Assembly: GCF_016862215.1 (NCBI RefSeq)
Contig: NZ_BOMN01000086.1
Span: 152,163 to 216,162 of the forward strand
Origin: Winogradskya humida
Lineage (GTDB): Bacteria > Actinomycetota > Actinomycetes > Mycobacteriales > Micromonosporaceae
Length of the DNA stretch: 64,000 nucleotides
Reading direction: 5' to 3'
A program made the translations under genes and the position numbers. The notes beneath the pieces were generated by a model. The model saw only the letters and a program-made list of their open reading frames with translations. It was not told where the DNA came from and did not search any database. Positions 43,701-52,125 of the stretch are shown in pieces (within the stretch, counting starts at the first letter, position 1; every line of letters starts with the position of its first letter).

Positions 43701-45666
43701 GGAATCGGTCAAGAAACACTTCCGCGACCTGGGAACCGACACGCAGACCCAGGACTTCTCGGTGGTGGGCGTCGGGGACATGTCCGGCGACGTCTTCGGC
43801 AACGGCATGCTGCTCAGCGAGCACATCCGGCTGCTGGCGGCCTTCGACCACCGGCACATCTTCCTGGACCCCGACCCCGACCCCGCCATTTCGTACGCTG
43901 AACGGCGCCGGCTTTTCGACCTGCCGCGCTCGTCGTGGGCCGACTACGACGCGTCGCTGATCAGCGAGGGCGGCGGGATCTATCCGCGGTCGGCCAAGTC
44001 GATCCCGGTCAGCCCGCAGATCCGCGCGGCCCTCGACCTGGGCAGCGCGACCGCGGTCAGCCCGGCCGACCTGATGCGCGCGATCCTGGCCGCCCCGGTC
44101 GACCTGCTGTGGAACGGCGGCATCGGCACCTATGTGAAGGCGGCCTCCGAGACCCACGCCGAGGTCGGTGACAAGGCCAACGACGCGATCCGGGTCAACG
44201 GCGCCGAGCTGCGGGCCAAGGTGGTCGGTGAGGGCGGCAACCTGGGCCTGACCCAGCGCGGCCGCATCGAGTACGCCCTGGCCGACGGCAGGGTCTTCAC
44301 CGACTTCATCGACAACTCGGCCGGGGTGGACTGCTCCGACCACGAGGTCAACATCAAGATCCTGCTCGGCGGCGCGGTCACCGACGGAGAGCTGACGCTG
44401 CCCGAGCGCGACGAGCTGCTGGCCGCCATGACCGACGAGGTCGGCGCTCTGGTGCTGCGGGACAACTACGAGCAGGCGACGGCGCTCGGCAACGCGCGTC
44501 AGCAGGCCCACTCGCTGCTGCCCGTGCACCGCCGGATGCTCATCGCACTGGAGCAGTCCGGCCAGCTCAACCGCGAGCTGGAGGCCCTGCCCACCGACAA
44601 GGAGCTGGCCGCACGGTACGAAGCGGGGGACGGGCTGACTCCGCCGGAGTTCGCGGTGCTCCTCGCGTACGTGAAGATCTCGCTGGAGCGGCAGGTCCTG
44701 GCCGACCCGATCGTCGATGAGGAATGGACCCACGGGGTCCTGTCCCGGTATTTCCCCACCCCGCTGCGTGAGCGGTTCGCCGCCCGGATGGCCGGCCACC
44801 GCCTGCGCCGCGAGATCATCTCGACCGCCCTGGTCAACGAGGTGGTCAACCGGGGCGGCACCTCGTTCGTCTTCCGCGCGATGGAGGAGAGCGGCGCCTC
44901 CGCGGCCGACGTCATCCGCGCCTACGTGGTGGTCCGCGACGTGTACGGCCTGCGCGAGATCTGGGCGGCCGCCGAGGGCCTCGACAACAAGGTCCCGACG
45001 TTCGCCCAGACGCTCGTCTACCTGGAGACCCGCCGCCTGCTCGACCGCGCGGTCCGCTGGCTGGTCAGCAACCGCCGCTCCCCGCTCGACGTCGCCGCCG
45101 AGATCAACCACCTGAGCCAGGGCGTCGGTGCCATGCTCCTGCAGCTCTCCGAGGTCGTCATCGGCGCCGAACGCCGCTCCCTCGAAGCCCACGTCGACAT
45201 GCTCACCGGCAACGGCGTCCCCGAGGAGCTCGCCCGCGGCGTCGCCCGAGTGGTTTACGGCTTCGGCACCCTCGACATCCTCGAAACCGCCAAAACCACC
45301 GGCCGCGGCGCCACCGAGGTCGCGAACGTCTACTTCGTCCTCTCCGAGCGCTTCAAGATCGACGTCCTGCTCTCCCACATCTCGCGCCTCCCCCGCGGCG
45401 ACCGCTGGCAGACCCTCGCCCGCATGGCGTTGCGCTACGACCTCTACTCAGCCCTCGCCGGCCTGACCGCCGAAGTCCTCCAATCAACCCCGTCAGAGGC
45501 CCCCGCCGAGGACCGGGTCTCCGAATGGGAGCAGACCAACGCCGCCTCAATAGCCCGAGCCGGCAACGCCATGGGCGACATCGACGAATCCCCGGGCGAC
45601 CTGGCAGCCCTCTCCGTCCTCCTCCGCCAGATCCGCACCCTGGTCAAAACCTCGTCCGCAGCCTGA
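40729..45666 (+). CDS. NAD-specific glutamate dehydrogenase, large (180-kDa) class
   Basis: This 1645-residue enzyme deaminates glutamate to 2-oxoglutarate with NAD+. The long N-terminal regulatory part (about 1-740, ACT-like segments such as HTVISIVTDDMPFLVDSVTA) precedes the catalytic core. The core holds GGLRWSDRREDFRTEVLGLV and VPVGAKGGFVLK near residue 885, WMGDAFASGGSAGYDHKKMG and the nucleotide-binding VVGVGDMSGDVFGNGM near 1010. Length and motifs match the GDH-180 class first described in Streptomyces clavuligerus. ATG 40729 has GAGGGGAG in front. It is a single-gene unit ended by a strong hairpin. Role: nitrogen/carbon balance when amino acids serve as fuel. Confidence 0.97.
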   Translation: MPAADEAANESDPELDFGPGPGLALTGRLGTSDDELDEPLPNAERLVAQAVGLAGQDHPTATLVDRFWRFAPDEELVGYTADEMFEAARGHRELAAERLAGELKLDISAPCTGQPHTVISIVTDDMPFLVDSVTALLTAHQLQVHLLVHPLIVVRREPLGRLAQVEANVEPDDAIEGDLVESWIRVEIDPVRSEEAREQLHNELRRVLTDVRDAVDDWPRMRQRAVVIADELAAARGSDRKLPVPDKDVTDSIELLKWLAHDHFTFLGYREYQLSEDGDLLSAVPGSGLGILRGDQSTPRKLSSMAPEAHKRALEKRLLVITKANSRATVHRSAYLDYISVKVFNDRGEVCGERRFLGLFSSSAYRTSVRELPVVRRKVMEVLDRSGLSPRGHSGKDLLQILETYPRDELFQIKTDDLYEAVVGVLRMAGRRQLRLFLRRDGYGRFISCLIYLPRDRFTTGNRQAMQEILLRELNGIGVDYTTRVTERMLARVHFIVRTDPSDPPGGVDPNSLAEMLADATRMWDDDFSLVLDRKLGEEPAKDLFARYAVAFPDSYKDGHTPYEAVQDIAKLELLEESGQLEMHLYRKRRLNRDGCAEPDDADVRFKVFRYGEPMMLSAVLPVLHSLGVKVVDERPYEVRRQDGTVYLYDFGLLPPASHHELSEVRPQVENAFAAAWSNEAEVDGFNELVLRAGLTWRQVVVLRAYAKYQRQTGAVFSQRYVESTFIAYPTIARLLIELFETRFTPGLEITEEERTRLGDDLVEQITALLDTVESLDQDRILRSYLTLMMATLRTSFFQKTADGRPKSYIAFKLDPTAIPDLPQPRPKFEIFVYSPRFEGVHLRFGTVARGGLRWSDRREDFRTEVLGLVKAQMVKNSVIVPVGAKGGFVLKQKPGDRDEAVECYKRFIGALLDVTDNIHSGKIVPPVDVVRHDGDDPYLVVAADKGTATFSDIANEISVSKDFWMGDAFASGGSAGYDHKKMGITARGAWESVKKHFRDLGTDTQTQDFSVVGVGDMSGDVFGNGMLLSEHIRLLAAFDHRHIFLDPDPDPAISYAERRRLFDLPRSSWADYDASLISEGGGIYPRSAKSIPVSPQIRAALDLGSATAVSPADLMRAILAAPVDLLWNGGIGTYVKAASETHAEVGDKANDAIRVNGAELRAKVVGEGGNLGLTQRGRIEYALADGRVFTDFIDNSAGVDCSDHEVNIKILLGGAVTDGELTLPERDELLAAMTDEVGALVLRDNYEQATALGNARQQAHSLLPVHRRMLIALEQSGQLNRELEALPTDKELAARYEAGDGLTPPEFAVLLAYVKISLERQVLADPIVDEEWTHGVLSRYFPTPLRERFAARMAGHRLRREIISTALVNEVVNRGGTSFVFRAMEESGASAADVIRAYVVVRDVYGLREIWAAAEGLDNKVPTFAQTLVYLETRRLLDRAVRWLVSNRRSPLDVAAEINHLSQGVGAMLLQLSEVVIGAERRSLEAHVDMLTGNGVPEELARGVARVVYGFGTLDILETAKTTGRGATEVANVYFVLSERFKIDVLLSHISRLPRGDRWQTLARMALRYDLYSALAGLTAEVLQSTPSEAPAEDRVSEWEQTNAASIARAGNAMGDIDESPGDLAALSVLLRQIRTLVKTSSAA

Positions 45667-45676
45667 CCGGAGCCCC

Positions 45677-45701
45677 GGCCCGGGCAACGACTGCCCGGGC
45701 C
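45677..45701 (+). terminator. Terminator hairpin of glutamate dehydrogenase
   Basis: GGCCCGGGCA and its exact complement flank a five-base loop, 11 bases past the stop. Confidence 0.7.
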
Positions 45702-45757
45702 GTTCGCTCTCAACCGGCCGCCCCGACCGTTCGCCGCCGGGCCGGCCGCCGACGGTC

Positions 45758-45983
45758 GTTGGCTGCCAACCGGCCTGCCCTGAGCCGTTCGCTGCAACCG
45801 GGCCGCCGGGGTCGTTGGCTACCAGCCCGGCCGCCGGGGGTTGTTGGCTATCAGCCCGGCCGTCCGGGGTTGTTGGCTATCAGCCCGGCCGTCGGGGCCG
45901 TTGGCTATCAGCTCGGCCGTCGGGGTTGTTGGTTGCCAGCTCGGCCGTCGGGGTTGTTGGTTACCAACCGGGACGCCCGAGCC
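45758..45983. repeat. Minisatellite of eight 27-29-bp units
   Basis: Degenerate units of the type GTTGGCTATCAGCCCGGCCG start at 45758, 45787, 45814, 45843, 45872, 45900, 45928 and 45956. Unit length varies, so no reading frame is kept. The 345 bases between the terminator and the lipoprotein remnant hold nothing else recognisable. Confidence 0.85.
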
Positions 45984-46047
45984 TTCGGTCTCAGGCGGCC
46001 GCGCCCGGGCCTTCGCTGGATGGGCCAGGCATCTATGCTTCCGGCCC

Positions 46048-46825
46048 GTGCCCAGGCTCCGCAGGATGTCTGCGCTCACCCTCATAGGCGTCCTTCTCGC
46101 CGCTGCCGTCGCCGCTTGCGACAGCGACGCCGCCCAGGCCTCCACCCCGGATCCGTCCACCGCCTACCTGGCCGAGGTGCGTGCGGCGCTCGACAAGACG
46201 CGGAGCTCGTACTTCGTGTGGGAGTCAACCGGCAACGTGCCGGGGGAGCTCGCGGGAAAAGACCTGGGTGGCGCCACACTCTCCGGTCACGGCTTTCGAC
46301 CCCGGAACCAAGGTATTTCTACCGGAGCGTGGCGATTGACGGCACCGCCGAGGACAGGAAGAGGATCCGGAAAGCCTCAGCGCAGACCGTGACCGGCAAC
46401 GATTTCTACCTGAGCGACATGCCGCCCGAGGGGCAACCAGGGCCGGCGTTCCACGTCGATCTTGATCAGCCGCCGCGGGGTACCGTGCTCTACACGATCA
46501 ACCAGGACGACCCGACCGGCATAGATCGGTTCACCGCGGCGGTCGAGCGGGTGACGGATAAGACCGACCATCAGTACCGGGGCTTCTTCAAGGCCGTGCC
46601 AGGCGAATTCCTCCCCATCGGTGTTCCCGTCGTCGGCGGGCCCGCTGGTCACGGACGAGATCGGCGGGTCGGCTCGATATGGCAGTGCATCCCGCCGACG
46701 GCCGGAGCCTGAAGTTCCACATCATCTACTCGTTTCTGGGCCGGAAGTCCCCGATTACCGGCCCGAAGCAGTTCAGCGAGGCCGATGAGAACCTGCTCCT
46801 GGAGGACGGCGTGATAACTGGCTGA
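46048..46825 (+). pseudogene. Frameshifted lipoprotein gene
   Basis: GTG 46048 opens a lipoprotein signal (ALTLIGVLLAAAVAAC) with a mature start that fits mycobacterial-type LppX/LprG-like lipoproteins only in general layout. The frame is sensible to about 46290 (KTRSSYFVWESTGNVPGELA). Sense then moves to a second frame (KRIRKASAQTVTGNDFYLSD, then VLYTINQDDPTGIDRF) to about 46640. It moves to a third from about 46679 (DGRSLKFHIIYSFLG) to the TGA at 46823-46825. At least two indels are therefore needed. A TATGCT box eight bases before the GTG suggests the promoter survives. Confidence 0.75.
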
Positions 46826-46866
46826 ACGCGGGCGGCAGCGGCGCTGAGCTGGAAAGATCTCTGCGA

Positions 46867-47709
46867 GTGCGCCCCTTGACCGTGGTCATGTCCAGCTGTG
46901 CTGCCGCGCTCGTGGCGACCACCAGCGCATTCGTGTTCGAGGAACCCGGTGTGCGTTACGCCGCCGAGGCTCTGTCATTGCTGGCGATGGCAGGCTGTGC
47001 GGTCCTGGCCGGCGCGCAGGTGCCGGGGCGGGTGCGCGGGGCGCTGGTCGCTTTCTGCCTGCTGCTGGCGGCCGGGGCGGCGGTCAGATTCGCGGCTCAC
47101 CAGGTGTCCTATCCGAGTATCGGCCCGCTGGAATCGAGAGTCTGTCCCGGCGAGCAGGCAGCGAACTATTGGGGCAGGCAGCTGCGTTACCAGCAAGCCG
47201 CGGAGATCCTGCGTTTCGCCGCCTTCGTAGTAGGTCTTTATTGTGTGCGAACTGTGCCGCGATCCCTCCGCCGACGGTCACCGCTCGAGCGTTCGGTCAC
47301 CCTGCTTGTTCTGGTGCTGGTGGTTCTTGCGGGGCTCAGCCCGCTCGCGGAAGACCCGGCGTCCTCGCCCGCAGTGCTCGGCGTCATTACCGTGGCGGCG
47401 CTGGTCTGGGTGTCGGCGGGCAGGATCGATGACCGGCCGGTCGCCGGTGCACTGCTGGTCGCAGGCGCGGGTTGGATGCTGCCGTCCACCGTATTTGCCG
47501 TGGGCGAGTTGGCCGCCACCAGGGATCAGGCATCGTTCCCCGACCTGAACGGGGCGATCAACGCTTGCGTGGTGTTCGTCAGCCCGGAGTCCGACTGGTC
47601 GACGGTCCTGGCGTTTCTGGAGTTCGGGCCGATGGCGATGATTTTCGCCGCGCCGGCCGTCTTTGCCGGGGCGATTCTGTGGTTACACCGAGGAGCGGAA
47701 GCGGCGTAG
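46867..47709 (+). CDS. Multi-pass membrane protein, hypothetical
   Basis: This 280-residue protein starts at GTG 46867. It has about seven or eight hydrophobic helices, for example ALSLLAMAGCAVLAGAQV, VTLLVLVLVVLAGLSPLA and the final PMAMIFAAPAVFAGAILWL. A loop near residues 90-110 has two Cys-containing turns (ESRVCPGEQAANYWGRQ). No enzyme motif or known transporter signature is seen. Its last 27 bases overlap the convergent copper ATPase gene, which suggests real coding limits on both sides. The role is unknown. Confidence 0.75.
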   Translation: MRPLTVVMSSCAAALVATTSAFVFEEPGVRYAAEALSLLAMAGCAVLAGAQVPGRVRGALVAFCLLLAAGAAVRFAAHQVSYPSIGPLESRVCPGEQAANYWGRQLRYQQAAEILRFAAFVVGLYCVRTVPRSLRRRSPLERSVTLLVLVLVVLAGLSPLAEDPASSPAVLGVITVAALVWVSAGRIDDRPVAGALLVAGAGWMLPSTVFAVGELAATRDQASFPDLNGAINACVVFVSPESDWSTVLAFLEFGPMAMIFAAPAVFAGAILWLHRGAEAA

Positions 47710-49800
47710 GCGGAGGCTGTTGGCGACGACGAAGATGGAGCTGAAGGCCATGGCTGCGCCTGCGATCATCGGGTTGAGCAGGCCCGCGGCGGCCAGGGGC
47801 AGGCCCGCGACGTTGTAGGCGAAGGCCCAGAACAAATTGCCATGAATGATCTGCACCGTACGCCGGGAGAGCCGCACCGCGTCCACCGCCGCCGACAGGT
47901 CGTCGCGCATCAGGGTGAGGTCGGACGCCTCGATCGCCACGTCGGTGCCGGCGCCCATGGCGATGCCCAGGTCGGCCTGCGTGAGGGCGGCAGCGTCGTT
48001 CACGCCGTCGCCGACCATGGCGACCACGCGACCCGAGGCCTGGAGGCGTTTGACCACGTCGAGCTTGCCCGAGGGGAGGACCTCTGCCACCACCTCGGTC
48101 ACGCCGATCTCCGCGGCGACTTTGTCGGCCACCGCCTGGGCGTCACCGGTGAGCAGGACCGGGGTCAGGCCTAGCCGGCGGAGGCGGGTGATTGCCGGGG
48201 CGCTCGACGGGCGTACCGAATCGGCGAGGCCGAGGCGTCCGCGGGGCGTGCCGTCGACGCGGACCTCGACCCACGTCAGGGCGGTGTCGCCCGTGCCGCG
48301 GGTGATCTCGACGAGCTGGCCCGCCACCGTGCCGCGCACCCCGACGCCCGCCGTTGCCTGGAAGTTGGTGACCGCGGGCAGTGGGCCGTGCTCGCGGGCG
48401 GCGCGGGTGATCGCGCGGCCGAGCGGGTGCTCCGACGCGGCCTCGACCGCGCCGGCGAGCAGGAGAACGTCGGGGGTCAGGTCGGTCTGCTGGACCGTCA
48501 TCGTGCCCGTGGTGACCGTGCCGGTCTTGTCGAGGAGGATGGTGTCGACGCGGCGGACGGATTCGAGGGCTTCGACGCCGCGGATCAGGATGCCGAGCTG
48601 GGCTCCCCGGCCCGTGCCGACCAGCAGGGCTGTCGGGGTGGCCAGGCCGAGGGCGCAGGGGCAGGCGATGATCAGCACGGCGACCGCGGCCGTGAACGCG
48701 GACGCCACCCCGTGACCGGCGCCGAGCCAGTAACCGAGGGTCGCCACGGCGAGGACGAGGACCACCGGGACGAAGACGCCGGAGATGCGGTCGGCGAGCC
48801 GCTGGACTGCTGCCTTTCCTGCCTGGGCGTCCTCGACCAGGCGCGCCATCTGGGCGAGCTGCGTGTCGGCGCCGACCCGGGTGGCCCGCACGATCAGGCG
48901 GCCCCCGGCGTTGACCGTGCCACCGGTCACCGGGTCACCGACCGTCACTTCGACGGGGACGGACTCGCCGGTGACGAGGCTGCGGTCGACGGCGGACGAC
49001 CCCTCGGTCACGGTGCCGTCGGTGGCGACCTTCTCGCCGGGTCGTACGAGGAAGAGATCTCCTGTTTTGAGGTTGTCGATCGGCAGCTCGGTGCCGTCCC
49101 GGAGCGTGACTGTCTTGGCGCCCAGCTCCAGCAGTGATCGCAGTGCGTCACCGGCACGGCGCTTGGCCCGAGCCTCGGCGTAACGGCCGGCCAGCAGGAA
49201 GCTCGTGACCCCGGCGGCCGCCTCCAGATAGATCGCGTCACCGTCGGAGCCTGCACGCAGCGTGAACGGGTGGGTCATGCCGGGCATCCCAGCGTCACCG
49301 AGGAAGAGTGCCCACAGTGACCAGAGGAAGGCGGCGAGCGTCCCGACGGAGACGAGCGTGTCCATCGTGGCTGCGCCGTGCCGCAGGTTGACCAGGGCGG
49401 ACCGGTGGAACGGCCACCCGCCGTAGACCACGACCGGGGCAGCGAGGGTGAGAGACAGCCACTGCCAGTAGTCGAACTGCCAGGCCGGGACCATCGCCAG
49501 GACTATCACCGGCACGCTCAGGGCGACGGAGATCAGGAGCCGGGTCCGCAACGGGTCGCCGGCGGGCTCGGGAGCGGGAACGGCGGCGGGCTCAGCCGCG
49601 GTGTAGCCGGTTTTCTCGACCACGGCGATGAGGTCGGCGACGGTCAGCTCCGCGGGCACGGTGGCGCGCGCCTTCTCGGTGGCGTAGTTGACGGTGGCCG
49701 TCACGCCGTCGAGCCGGTTGAGCTTCTTCTCGATGCGATTGGCGCAGGCGGCGCAGGTCATGCCGCCGATCTCGAGCTCGATCTGCCGGGTCACGCCCAC
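47683..49800 (-). CDS. copA: Copper-translocating P1B-type ATPase (CopA)
   Basis: This 705-residue ATPase exports Cu(I). It has an N-terminal heavy-metal domain with GMTCAAC near residue 15, eight membrane helices, the actuator TGES, the CPC metal site in ACPCALGLATP near residue 380, phosphorylation DKTGT near 420, the HP motif in SEHPLG and GDGVNDAAAL near 600. CPC marks the Cu+/Ag+ subgroup. GTG 49800 is chosen; GTG 49803 and 49794 are nearby alternatives. The long open frame beyond 49803 is a shadow of the divergent genes. A CsoR-type operator lies directly upstream. Confidence 0.96.
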   Translation of the reverse strand: MGVTRQIELEIGGMTCAACANRIEKKLNRLDGVTATVNYATEKARATVPAELTVADLIAVVEKTGYTAAEPAAVPAPEPAGDPLRTRLLISVALSVPVIVLAMVPAWQFDYWQWLSLTLAAPVVVYGGWPFHRSALVNLRHGAATMDTLVSVGTLAAFLWSLWALFLGDAGMPGMTHPFTLRAGSDGDAIYLEAAAGVTSFLLAGRYAEARAKRRAGDALRSLLELGAKTVTLRDGTELPIDNLKTGDLFLVRPGEKVATDGTVTEGSSAVDRSLVTGESVPVEVTVGDPVTGGTVNAGGRLIVRATRVGADTQLAQMARLVEDAQAGKAAVQRLADRISGVFVPVVLVLAVATLGYWLGAGHGVASAFTAAVAVLIIACPCALGLATPTALLVGTGRGAQLGILIRGVEALESVRRVDTILLDKTGTVTTGTMTVQQTDLTPDVLLLAGAVEAASEHPLGRAITRAAREHGPLPAVTNFQATAGVGVRGTVAGQLVEITRGTGDTALTWVEVRVDGTPRGRLGLADSVRPSSAPAITRLRRLGLTPVLLTGDAQAVADKVAAEIGVTEVVAEVLPSGKLDVVKRLQASGRVVAMVGDGVNDAAALTQADLGIAMGAGTDVAIEASDLTLMRDDLSAAVDAVRLSRRTVQIIHGNLFWAFAYNVAGLPLAAAGLLNPMIAGAAMAFSSIFVVANSLRLRRFRSSV

Positions 49801-49805
49801 CACTC

Positions 49806-49822
49806 TATACCCCTCGGGGGTA
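49806..49822. promoter_or_regulatory. Putative CsoR-type copper operator
   Basis: TATACCCCTCGGGGGTA, a near-palindrome of TACCCC and GGGGGTA, matches the known CsoR recognition pattern. It lies six bases before copA and about 24 before the divergent MFS gene. Confidence 0.6.
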
Positions 49823-49845
49823 CCCGGCCCGTATTGTGACCCGTC

Positions 49846-50997
49846 ATGCAGACGCTGCCCCGCGCCCGAGCCGCGACCTCTGTCGTCTTCGCCGTGCACG
49901 GCGCGGTCACCGGTACGTTCGCGGCGCGCGTACCGTGGATCGCTGATCATGTCGGGGTCGGTGCGGGCGGTCTCGGCATCGCGCTGCTGATGCCGGGTGT
50001 CGGGGCACTGCTGGCCATGCCGCTGTCCGGGCGGCTCGCGCACCGCTACGACCTGCGCAAACTCACCCGGGTGCTGATCCTTCTCTGGTGCGCGGCGCTG
50101 ATCCTGCCCGCGCTGCCCACGTCGATCTTCGTGCTGTGCCCGCTGCTCGTGGCCTACGGCGCGGCGGCCGGCGTCGCGGACGTGGCCATGAACGCGCAGG
50201 CGGTGCTGGTCGAGGAGCGCTACGGCCGCTCGGTGATGTCGAGCTTCCACGGCTACTGGAGTGTCGGCGGGCTGGCCGGCTCGGCGGTGGCGGCCGCCGC
50301 GGCGCGCGCCGGCCTCGACGCCCGGATCCACTTCCTGATCACCGCGGCGGTGCTGGCCCTGGTCAGCGTCGTGGCCTGTGCAGGTCTGCTGTCGCACCGC
50401 TCGGCACCCGACACCGCGGAGCCGCCCGCGTTCGCCCTGCCGAGCCGGGCCGTGCTGCCGATCGGGCTGGTCGCGCTCTGCGCGGTCTTCGCCGAGGGCG
50501 CCGGGCTCGACTGGTCGGCGGTCTACGTCCGTGACGTCGTGGGCGACACCGCCGGAACCGCGGCGCTGACGGTGTCGGTCTTCTCGATCAGCATGGCGCT
50601 GGCCCGCTTCGCCGGCGACCGGGTCATCCAGCGGCTCGGGCCGGTGACCACGGTCCGGGTCGCCGGGATCGGCGCGAGCGCCGGCGCGGTCACGGTGGTC
50701 CTGAGCGACCACGTCGCCCCGGTGCTGATCGGCTTCGGGCTGCTCGGCGTGGGGATCGCGGTCGTGGTGCCGCTGGTCTTCGCCACGGCGGGGCGGATCG
50801 GCGAGCACCCGGGGCGCAGCCTGGCGGGAGTGGCTGGGATCGCGTACGGCAGCGGGCTCGTCGCCCCCGGTATCATCGGAGGAATCGCCCACCTGACGTC
50901 CCTCACCACCTCGTTCGTTCTGGTCGCGGCGCTTACCGTGGTGATGGGACTGTCGGCGCGGGTGCTGCGCCCGGCACCGGTCCCACGGGCCGGATAG
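49846..50997 (+). CDS. MFS transporter
   Basis: This 383-residue major facilitator permease has about eleven or twelve helices in two halves. The GRLAHRYDLRKLTRV loop between helices 2 and 3 is the MFS motif A position, and GYWSVGGLAGSAVAA lies in helix 5. The fold resembles the fucose/YbjJ-like DHA subgroup. The substrate is unknown. A TATTGT box eight bases before ATG 49846 suggests a leaderless start. It shares a 45-base divergent region and the CsoR-like site with copA, and is followed after nine bases by a hydrolase gene, probably in the same transcript. Confidence 0.9.
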   Translation: MQTLPRARAATSVVFAVHGAVTGTFAARVPWIADHVGVGAGGLGIALLMPGVGALLAMPLSGRLAHRYDLRKLTRVLILLWCAALILPALPTSIFVLCPLLVAYGAAAGVADVAMNAQAVLVEERYGRSVMSSFHGYWSVGGLAGSAVAAAAARAGLDARIHFLITAAVLALVSVVACAGLLSHRSAPDTAEPPAFALPSRAVLPIGLVALCAVFAEGAGLDWSAVYVRDVVGDTAGTAALTVSVFSISMALARFAGDRVIQRLGPVTTVRVAGIGASAGAVTVVLSDHVAPVLIGFGLLGVGIAVVVPLVFATAGRIGEHPGRSLAGVAGIAYGSGLVAPGIIGGIAHLTSLTTSFVLVAALTVVMGLSARVLRPAPVPRAG

Positions 50998-51006
50998 GGG
51001 ACAGCG

Positions 51007-51792
51007 ATGCGGGCGACGGCGATCGACAACTCGGTGGCGGAAGCGGTGGACGAGGGCCTCGGCACCCCGATCCTCGTACTGCACGGCGGCATGGGCGACC
51101 CGTCGGCGTGGGAGCGCGTCACCGCCCGGCTGCGGCACCGCTTCCGGACGATCCGCCTGCACCGGCGCCAGTACCGGCTGGACCTGCCCGCCCCGGTCAC
51201 GATGGCCGACGAGGTGGAGCACGTCGCGGCGATCGCGTCCGAGGTGGACCGGCCGCTGCTGGTCGGCCACTCCTCGGGCGCGGTGCTCGCCCTGGAAGCG
51301 CTGGTCGCGGATCCGTCGCTGTATCGCGGCGCGGTCCTCTACGAGCCCCCGATCGTCATTGACGAGCCGCTCGGTGGCCCGAAACTCGTGCCCGCGCGCC
51401 AGGCCCTCGAGGCCGGCAAAACCGGCAAGGCGCTCGGCATCTTTCTGCGCGATGTGGTCGGCATGCCGGTGCCGTCGGCCGCGCTCGCCGGCTTCGTCGT
51501 GGGGCGCAGCGGCTATGCCCCGCGCGTGACCCGCCAACTCGATGACAACGACCAGATCGATGCGCTCGGGGTACGCCTCCCGGCGTACGCGAAGATCGAC
51601 CTGCCGGTCCTCCTGATCGGCGGCGACAGGTCCCCGGCCCACCTGGCGTCGCGATTGGACGCGCTGGAGAAGGCGTTGCCCCGCTCGCGGCGGCTGCTGA
51701 TGCACGGCCAGGGGCACAGCGCCGAGCTGCGCGCGCCGGGCCGGGTCGCCGCGGCGATCGAGAAGTTCCTCGACGAAGCCTGCGGTGTGTGA
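51007..51792 (+). CDS. Alpha/beta-hydrolase
   Basis: This 261-residue hydrolase has the core strand PILVLHGGMGDPSAW, the nucleophile elbow VGHSSGAVLALE near 90, an Asp in LLIGGDRSP near 200 and the His in MHGQGHSAEL near 238. The triad is complete. There is no signal peptide. It starts nine bases after the MFS permease and likely shares its transcript, so it may act on a compound that the permease handles. The substrate is unknown. Confidence 0.9.
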   Translation: MRATAIDNSVAEAVDEGLGTPILVLHGGMGDPSAWERVTARLRHRFRTIRLHRRQYRLDLPAPVTMADEVEHVAAIASEVDRPLLVGHSSGAVLALEALVADPSLYRGAVLYEPPIVIDEPLGGPKLVPARQALEAGKTGKALGIFLRDVVGMPVPSAALAGFVVGRSGYAPRVTRQLDDNDQIDALGVRLPAYAKIDLPVLLIGGDRSPAHLASRLDALEKALPRSRRLLMHGQGHSAELRAPGRVAAAIEKFLDEACGV

Positions 51793-52091
51793 GCCGGACG
51801 CTGTCTTCCGGCGGTTGCTCCCGAAACCAGCGGAGCGCCCGGCTCACCATCTGTACCGCGGCGAGGCGTCCGGACTGGTCCCGAAGTCCGGAGCTCGCCG
51901 GCGGCATCCCCAGATCCACCTGCAAACATGACGCTACGTGATGATCGTCCGACAAGGGAAGCGCAGGGTGCGGGAATTGACCGTTCGGACGGGGCGGCAT
52001 GTGCGGCGGAACACTTGGAACCCGGCATTAGCGGCTTAATCGGGCGTATTGATTACTCTGCGTTATTGCAGTCGTGTGTGCGGAGAGTGAA
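51793..52091. other. Intergenic stretch without a clear gene
   Basis: No complete gene is supported. On the minus strand an open stretch near 51790-51960 reads protein-like (VDLGMPPASSGLRDQSG, then RALRWFREQPPEDSVRL) but has no start signal or recognisable family. It may be a remnant. Confidence 0.35.
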
Positions 52092-52125
52092 GAGGCAGCG
52101 GCGGGTGGCGGCCCGCCGCTGCCTC
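52092..52125 (-). terminator. Terminator hairpin of the GH3 gene
   Basis: Perfect 14-base arms GAGGCAGCGGCGGG and its complement flank a six-base loop; the inner arm touches the stop codon at 52124-52126. Confidence 0.7.

Noticed and set aside
40657..45378. A 1573-codon open frame antisense to glutamate dehydrogenase
   Set aside because: It is rich in Arg, Asp, Val and His with no domain pattern, and mirrors the codon positions of the real gene; a GC-driven shadow.
45525..46712. 395-codon frame across the minisatellite
   Set aside because: It starts inside glutamate dehydrogenase and crosses repeats of variable length; only its last part coincides with the lipoprotein remnant.
49804..51717. 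N-terminal extension of the copper ATPase frame to about 1344 codons
   Set aside because: The extension overlaps the MFS and hydrolase genes, is Arg/Gly/Asp-rich, and precedes the natural CopA start and operator.
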